Assembly (NCBI GenBank): GCA_038025085.1
Contig: CM076146.1
Coordinates: 20,159,001 to 20,223,000 of the forward strand
Length of the DNA stretch: 64,000 nucleotides
Direction of reading: 5' to 3'
From: Tetragonia tetragonoides
Taxonomy: Eukaryota; Streptophyta; Magnoliopsida; Caryophyllales; Aizoaceae
Shown here: positions 57,628 through 64,000 of the stretch, piece after piece
Numbering within the stretch: position 1 is the first letter of the stretch
Layout: every line of letters starts with the position of its first letter
Made by a program: the position numbers and the translations under genes
Notes under the pieces: model-generated
Database searches by the model: none
Seen by the model: only the letters and a program-made list of their open reading frames with translations
Told to the model about the DNA's origin: nothing

Positions 57628-59721
57628 ATGGCTCCAAAATTGGGAAAAAGGAAGAGTAAGAGGGCTGAGGTGCGGGAGGAGGTCGAAGAAATCGACATTT
57701 TCACTAAGGCTATCCCACCTCATGTGAAGCCTTCAAAGAGGAACCTAATGTGGCTTTTCCTCAAGATCAATACACCCGGTCGGATAGGATGCCCGACATT
57801 TTTTGGGATTCGATCGGAGTTGCTTTTCTGACCGGCGACTCATTTGAGTTCTCGGGCCTCCAAATTTGTGGTAAGTCCTCAAACTTTTGAATTCATAGTT
57901 TTATGCATTGACTTGGAGTTTATATGCTTGCCTTGGATAGAATTTGTATGCAGTTTTCAAGTTTGTAGCGCATGTGATCTTGCGCGGCTTCAACGACCTT
58001 AGAAACATGCTTAGGATTGAACATTTGATTGAAATGTGAACCTAAGGATTGCAAACTTGATCATAGGAACCCGATGGCAATTTGAAGGCCCATGGAAACT
58101 ATGGCTCTTCCGTTAAGCTTTTAAAAACGTTGCCCAAAGAGGTGCAAGATGCTGTGTTAAATGCGGGGTTTTGGCCCCTTTTAAGAGCGGTGGACTCCGT
58201 GGAGCGAGTCAAGAGATGTATAGTGCAGTTGTCTTTGGAGCGTTTTTGGGACACTACAAATACGTTCTACTTTTCAAATGGGGAGATGATGATTACTCTT
58301 TCAGAGTTCTCGATGCTCACCGGGGTACCTTGCTTGGGTACGCCCATTGTTTAGGACGTTTCTATTTGGAAACGTAAGATGGAGTTGGTGGAGCTTTTTG
58401 GTCCTTGGGGAAACACTTGGGGTCACCACTACTGTTCTTACAGCGAGCTTTTTACGGCTTTGGAGGACCCAAGGTATAAGAAAAATACCTCGGTGGAGCA
58501 AAAGGCGAGGATATTTATCGCCTATCTTCTTGCTACCTCTATCTGTAGTAATAAGGGGGAGCAGATTCATGCCATCTACCTCCCGAGTCTGCTGGACTAG
58601 GATAAAGTGAGAGAGTACAATTGGGAGTTGCCGGGCTACGCCAACCTCTTGAGATGCGTGCGGTACGCCTGCCGCGTGAATGACGAGGGATACAAGCAGG
58701 TAAACCTTCCTGTCGTGAGCTTGTGAGGCGTTTGTAAGGTTTTACAGGTGCATTATTCTTACCTTTCTATTTGTTTTGTTTACATGCATGATTTAAGTGT
58801 GCGGTGCTTAATTTCATGTTTGAATGTAGCCTTGGTTTTTTGGGCATTTTCCGGAGTTGGCACCTACGGGTTGGGCCTTTGATTTCCCGGTTTGTCGGGC
58901 ATGACGCCATAGGGGTCTGGCGCCTCTGAGCACTCTCCAACAGCTCAGGGAGGCTCTCCTGCGCATTGACTTGCACAAGGTAAAGATATTTGCTTTTGTT
59001 GTATGGATTGCATTTCTTGGTGTCAAAATATCTTATGTTACATGTTTGTGTAGATTTACTACTTCCCATGGGCGAAGTATCATGGATCGGCTCCGGACGC
59101 CATCCTTGCTTCTAGGGCAGTGGACCGTTAGACGATCCTGATTGCGGGCCCATTTTCCTTTTAGTGGTATCTAGGAGAGCGGATTTTCCGTCAGGTTTAC
59201 CCTGACTTGGAGGGCCCTAGGATCCATTTGGATCCTTCCTCGTCCATGTTCTTGGTGAGATGCTTGTCTCGCGAGCAGGTTGCGGAGGCCATGGTTCGCT
59301 CGAATGCTATGCGGTATTTGAGGGAGTCTGCGGAGGACCTTGCGGGTCACTATGAGCAGTTCTGCCGTGATTGCCTCATGCCCTCATTTTATAGTTTATA
59401 TTCTATGCCTCTTCCCTTATTTGTGCTGGCTCACTTTGTTTTGTAGGAACCTCGGGTTGATGACATCAAGGTAGATGTCCCGGACATGCGGGTTTGGGGT
59501 CGGGATTATGGCGAGATGAATGCTGGGGCGCGATCCCTATGAAAGAGGATCTTGATGAGGACATTCATGGTCTTCCTCTTCCCGTTGGGCATCCAGGGGT
59601 AAATTGGTAATTTATCGAAGTGTGAAATATCCTGTACTAAATTTTCTTTGTATAGCTTTATTGTGAGCAGACCAGAAAGGTCTTCAAGATGATGCATGCC
59701 ATGAAGTCTTGGATATCCCGA
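57628..59721 (+). pseudogene. PMD-like pseudogene P5, cut by LTR Z
   Basis: Exons are 57628-57870 (ATG, MAPKLGKRKSKRAEV; a frame change, then DRMPDIFWDSIGVAF; donor GTAAGT), 58067-58699 (LERFWDTTNTFYFSNGE, then FSMLTGVPCLGTPIV: the PMD core), 58830-58979 (WFFGHFPELAPTGWAFD), 59054 to about 59391 (RIHLDPSSSMFLVRCLSREQ), 59447-59598 and 59656-59721 (EQTRKVFKMMHAMKSWISR). These correspond to P2 exons 1 to 6. Stops: TAG after PIV, TAG after LLD, TGA in the third exon, and two TAGs in the fourth. The donor after the fourth exon seems deleted relative to P3. LTR Z sequence begins inside the sixth exon. Confidence 0.7.
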
Positions 59722-60477
59722 TGTAAGGACACGGGATTTCCTACTATGTCCACAGAGTGTGTCCTTATAGAAAGTTTGTAAGATGGGGGCTTTAGATATG
59801 TTCAACGAACCGTCAAGTTAGAAAAGTATTGGAAAAGACTTGAATTGAATAAAAACCATGAAAAAGGTCACAAATCAACTATTTGCGTTTTATCGAAGAG
59901 ACAAACCGAAGGGACAACCCAATAGCGCGATAAGTGAACTAATCATGTTTTTAGAAAGACTTCCCCTCATATAGAACATATGAGTACCGAAGAATAAAGG
60001 GTTCGGGGGAGAAGGTGTTAGGCACCCAACTCGCCCGTTTTATGACAGCCTCTACTAACTCAAGTTTGCTTAATAATTTAAAGACATGATTCCCAGACAA
60101 ACCGGATTAACAACCTAGACATAGACTATTAATTGGTTCATCACAAGCATCACAACATTTTATTATTGACCCTTGTTCAGACATGCATTCGATTGGCAAT
60201 TTGAGCATTACAGCAACTTGACATGCTTGTTTACATAATTTAAAGACGGTATTTAGGAAGCAATAAAAGACATGATTAGCATGATACCTACATTGTGACA
60301 ACTAGAAAATAAATAGTTAAGCAAGTAACCTATTTTGAGCCCTAAGGAGTTGGTACCTGAACTGTAGGCTATTTAGCAAATTAATAGTAAAGACAAGATC
60401 TCAAGCAAAGAATAAATTTGGAAGAAAGAGGGGGAAGCTCGGGAGTACTCAACCGAGAATAGAGGTTGTTAACTCTA
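59722..60477 (-). mobile_element. LTR Z fragment, R-U5 part, inserted in P5
   Basis: On the plus strand it begins TGTAAGGACACGGGATTTC, the inverse of the LTR Z end, and matches LTR Z back to about its transcription start (GAGGTTGTTAACT at about 60464). The U3 part, with palindromes and TATA box, is missing or too diverged to see. No second target duplication was found. Confidence 0.7.
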
Positions 60478-60604
60478 GAATGTCCGTTTTGAACTGAGGG
60501 TCGAACATCGCTCGGGGATGGTACCAATGCCTGTAGGGGACCTGTATGAAGAGTAAATGAAAAAGTTAGTTAACGCTTTGAGAATGACCAACGTAGAATG
60601 CTTC

Positions 60605-60866
60605 AACAAACAGTGACTAACCACCATTCGGCAGATGCCGAGATTCCGTGCCTGCAAGAGAAACGAAAAAAATCGACTAGACAACGCAATCAAAATGACG
60701 GCTGTAAATGGAAACTGACACTGGTAAGAGTGAAAGGTACAAATGCTTCATTCTAGACAAACAGTGACTAAGCACCACTCGGCGGATGCCGAGATTCCGT
60801 CCCTGTACGAGAAACGAAAAGGTCGACGTGACAGCGCGATCAAAATAACAGCTATAAATGGTTAAA
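60605..60866. repeat. Two direct copies of a 107-bp unit, 157 bases apart
   Basis: CAAACAGTGACTAA(C/G)CACCA begins at about 60608 and 60763 and the copies run to GCTATAAATGG-like ends (near 60710 and 60860). They share the palindromic CGGC(A/G)GATGCCG. I assign no function. Confidence 0.65.
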
Positions 60867-60954
60867 TCTTATGAACTGTTTAAATTCATTAGTTTTAGCA
60901 ATCATTGACCGAAACATATATAAAAAAACAAAGGACAGTATAACCCCACGAGCG

Positions 60955-61395
60955 ATCATTGACTGACACAAAATAGTTTTAGAGGATCAACTAGGCTTGG
61001 AAAACAATTTGTGAACACCGGCTGTCCCAAAAATATACAGTGCTAGAAAATCAAATGGGCTTAAAAAACAACTTGCGAACACCGGCTGTCCCAAAAATAA
61101 ATAGAGCTAGAAAATGAACTGGGCTTAAAAATAATTTGCGAACACCGGCTGTCCCCAAAATAAATATTGCCAGAAAATCAACCTGGCTTGAAAACAATTT
61201 GTGAGCACCAACTGTCCCCAAAATAAAAGTGCCAGAAAATCAACTGGGCTTAAAATCAATCTGCGGACACCGGCTGTCCCCAAAATAAATAGTGCAAGAA
61301 AATAAACTGGGCTTAAAATCAACTTGTGAACACCGGCTGTCCCAAAAAAAACTTGTGCCAGAAAATCAACTTGGCTTAAAATAATTTGACCGCTC
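60955..61395. repeat. 63-bp minisatellite, six full copies
   Basis: CACCGGCTGTCCC-type cores fall at 61021, 61085, 61148, 61211, 61273 and 61336, a 62-64 base period. The minus strand is open across the array and repeats a 21-residue hydrophobic peptide around LSPVDFLALLFWG. There is no independent sign of expression. Confidence 0.82.
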
Positions 61396-61639
61396 CGGGA
61401 GTTCAATATTGTTGGAGAGTACTTGGGCTTGTGCATTTGAGACCTGCAAAACAAGTGGGTTAGTTTTACCTGATAATACTTGGTACCATAGGATGGACCA
61501 ACTGTTGAATTTTAAATTTGTGGGCCAAAGGGATTTGTTCCCGCGCACTCGGTACTGGTCTTCATCACGAACCAACTGTGCAAAATAACAGTTTTTGGGC
61601 TGAAAAGGAATCGTGTGGCAGTAGGGGGCCCGCACGTGC

Positions 61640-61735
61640 AGGCCAACAAGGGCCGCTGGCGGCCCAGGCTAGCGGTGCTGGGCTTCACAGAGAGCGTCGC
61701 TGGCTGCTCTCACGAGCGCCGCCAGCGACGCTTAA
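61640..61735 (+). repeat. Palindrome array upstream of P6
   Basis: GGGCCGCTGGCGGCCC, GAGCGTCGCTGGCTGCTC and AGCGCCGCCAGCGACGCT form strong inverted repeats just before the P6 5' untranslated exon. A weak TATA-like GATAAATT follows at 61742. Confidence 0.5.
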
Positions 61736-61845
61736 ATGAGCTGATAAATTGGTTTTTTTCGCGAGCTTCTTCTCGTTTTGCTCATTTGTTCTTCTTCTTC
61801 GTCGAGCTAGCTTCCACGATTGTCGAGCTCTCCCACTTCTTGAAG

Positions 61846-63470
<1,625 letters not shown>

Positions 63471-63479
63471 GTGTATATA

Positions 63480-63806
63480 TATAGTAGTTTTATTTAGAAA
63501 GCAAGTCTAGTTTAAAAAAAAAAAGTAGTAAGAATTTGTTTAGCTTAAACCCTCGTAGTTGCACTTTTTTTTGTAACCTTAGGAATTTCAATTCATGCAA
63601 TGTAAGCTTATTCGTTCAGTTTAAATAAAGATTGTCCCTTTTTTTTTTAATAAGTTGTCTGGCATTTTGGATTGATTTTGGCCGGGCCCCTTAAAAGGGT
63701 TACCTACGTATCCTGTGTGGAATCAGGCTAGCGTAGTTCGCTCGATTTGTGTACGTCTCCTTTTTTTTTTCGTTCGGAATTTATATTTTTAACTATTATT
63801 ATTTTT
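63480..63806. other. Spacer between P6 and the right-edge Tat element
   Basis: No gene. TTACCTACGTATCC and GGCTAGCGTAGTTC near 63700-63740 resemble motifs in other Tat/Ogre untranslated regions here, so this is probably the 3' untranslated part of the element entering from the right. Confidence 0.45.
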
Positions 63807-64000
63807 TTAGACGTACTACTTATTTAGTTGGTCGATGTTGGTGAGCTGACTGAACTCGACGCCATCAATGTCCATAAGTCGGACCCTGCCCCCTGATAAG
63901 ATGTTTGTGATGATGAACGGGCCGGACCAGTTTGGTCGAAACTTGTTTCTGGGGTCGGTAACTGGTGCACGTATCGCTTTCCAAACTAAGTCCCCTTCTT
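63807..64000 (-). pseudogene. Integrase C-terminus of a Tat/Ogre element (partial)
   Basis: The minus strand from 63998 reads EGDLVWKAIRAPVTDP, KFRPNWSGPFIITNILSGG, then MDIDGVEF and NIDQLNK, the typical end of Tat/Ogre integrases. A TAG at 63818-63816 falls where the family usually has Tyr in a terminal KYYV-like motif; the remaining YV and TAA follow at 63807. The rest of the element lies beyond the window, so it is a minus-strand element whose 3' end is here. Confidence 0.82.

Noticed and set aside
61125..61454. Membrane-like repeat protein of 109 codons on the minus strand
   Set aside because: As a gene it has no promoter, signal or homologue; kept only as an observation on the 63-bp minisatellite.

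Overview
This window reads as a repeat-dominated intergenic block of a plant nuclear genome, most likely a eudicot. The evidence is plant-specific retroelement lineages (Tat/Ogre with an archaeal-type second RNase H, a chromovirus primed by initiator tRNA-Met), an L1-type LINE, a hAT-like element, plant mobile domain (PMD) genes with GT/AG introns, and AT-rich spacers. The species cannot be named from sequence alone. I found no intact host gene, rRNA, tRNA or CRISPR array. Almost every coding region is a broken transposon or a broken PMD-like gene.

Layout. 1-5045: two minus-strand PMD-like pseudogenes (P1 running off the left edge; P2 with seven recognisable exons), each with a TATA box and an upstream array of AGCGG/CCGCT palindromes. 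5288-6121: a tandem array and a 256-bp segment repeated at 52147-52408. 6122-7658: LTR Y1. 7659-23469: a minus-strand Tat/Ogre element (Ogre A: pol fragments, protease region, PBS, 4.3-kb LTR) with a 6.55-kb plus-strand chromovirus (10565-17116) nested inside it, flanked by a perfect GGGTG duplication. 23470-27923: the 3' part of LTR X, a PMD pseudogene fragment (P3A), then LTR Z with PBS and leader. 27924-35089: a second minus-strand Tat element lacking its 3' LTR, inserted into a minus-strand LINE (35090 to about 38470). 38633-40083: LTR Y2. 40514-49828: a near-identical second copy of 18468-27923 (Ogre LTR, LTR X piece, P3B, LTR Z), which continues into the broken gag of the Z element to about 50640. 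50640-52146: unassigned AT-rich DNA. 52147-53199: the duplicated 5.9-kb segment, a hAT-like element and a 93-bp LTR Y end. 53220-56509: PMD-like pseudogene P4, split by a solo LTR X. 56574-56790: 66-bp minisatellite. 57628-59721: P5, cut off by an LTR Z fragment. 60955-61395: 63-bp minisatellite. 61846-63470: P6. 63807-64000: the integrase end of a further minus-strand Tat/Ogre element entering from the right.

How it fits together. At least six PMD-like loci are present and LTR elements repeatedly lie in or against them: LTR X inside exons of P3 and P4, LTR Z just past the P3 stop and inside an exon of P5, and an LTR Y end just upstream of P4. The LTRs and the PMD-like genes share one promoter plan, a GC-rich array of AGCGG..CCGCT palindromes followed by a TATA box. 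That shared module, and the duplicated 9.4-kb block whose nested junctions are identical in both copies, are the most interesting structures here. I see no evidence of a defence system, biosynthetic cluster or other novel enzymatic system.
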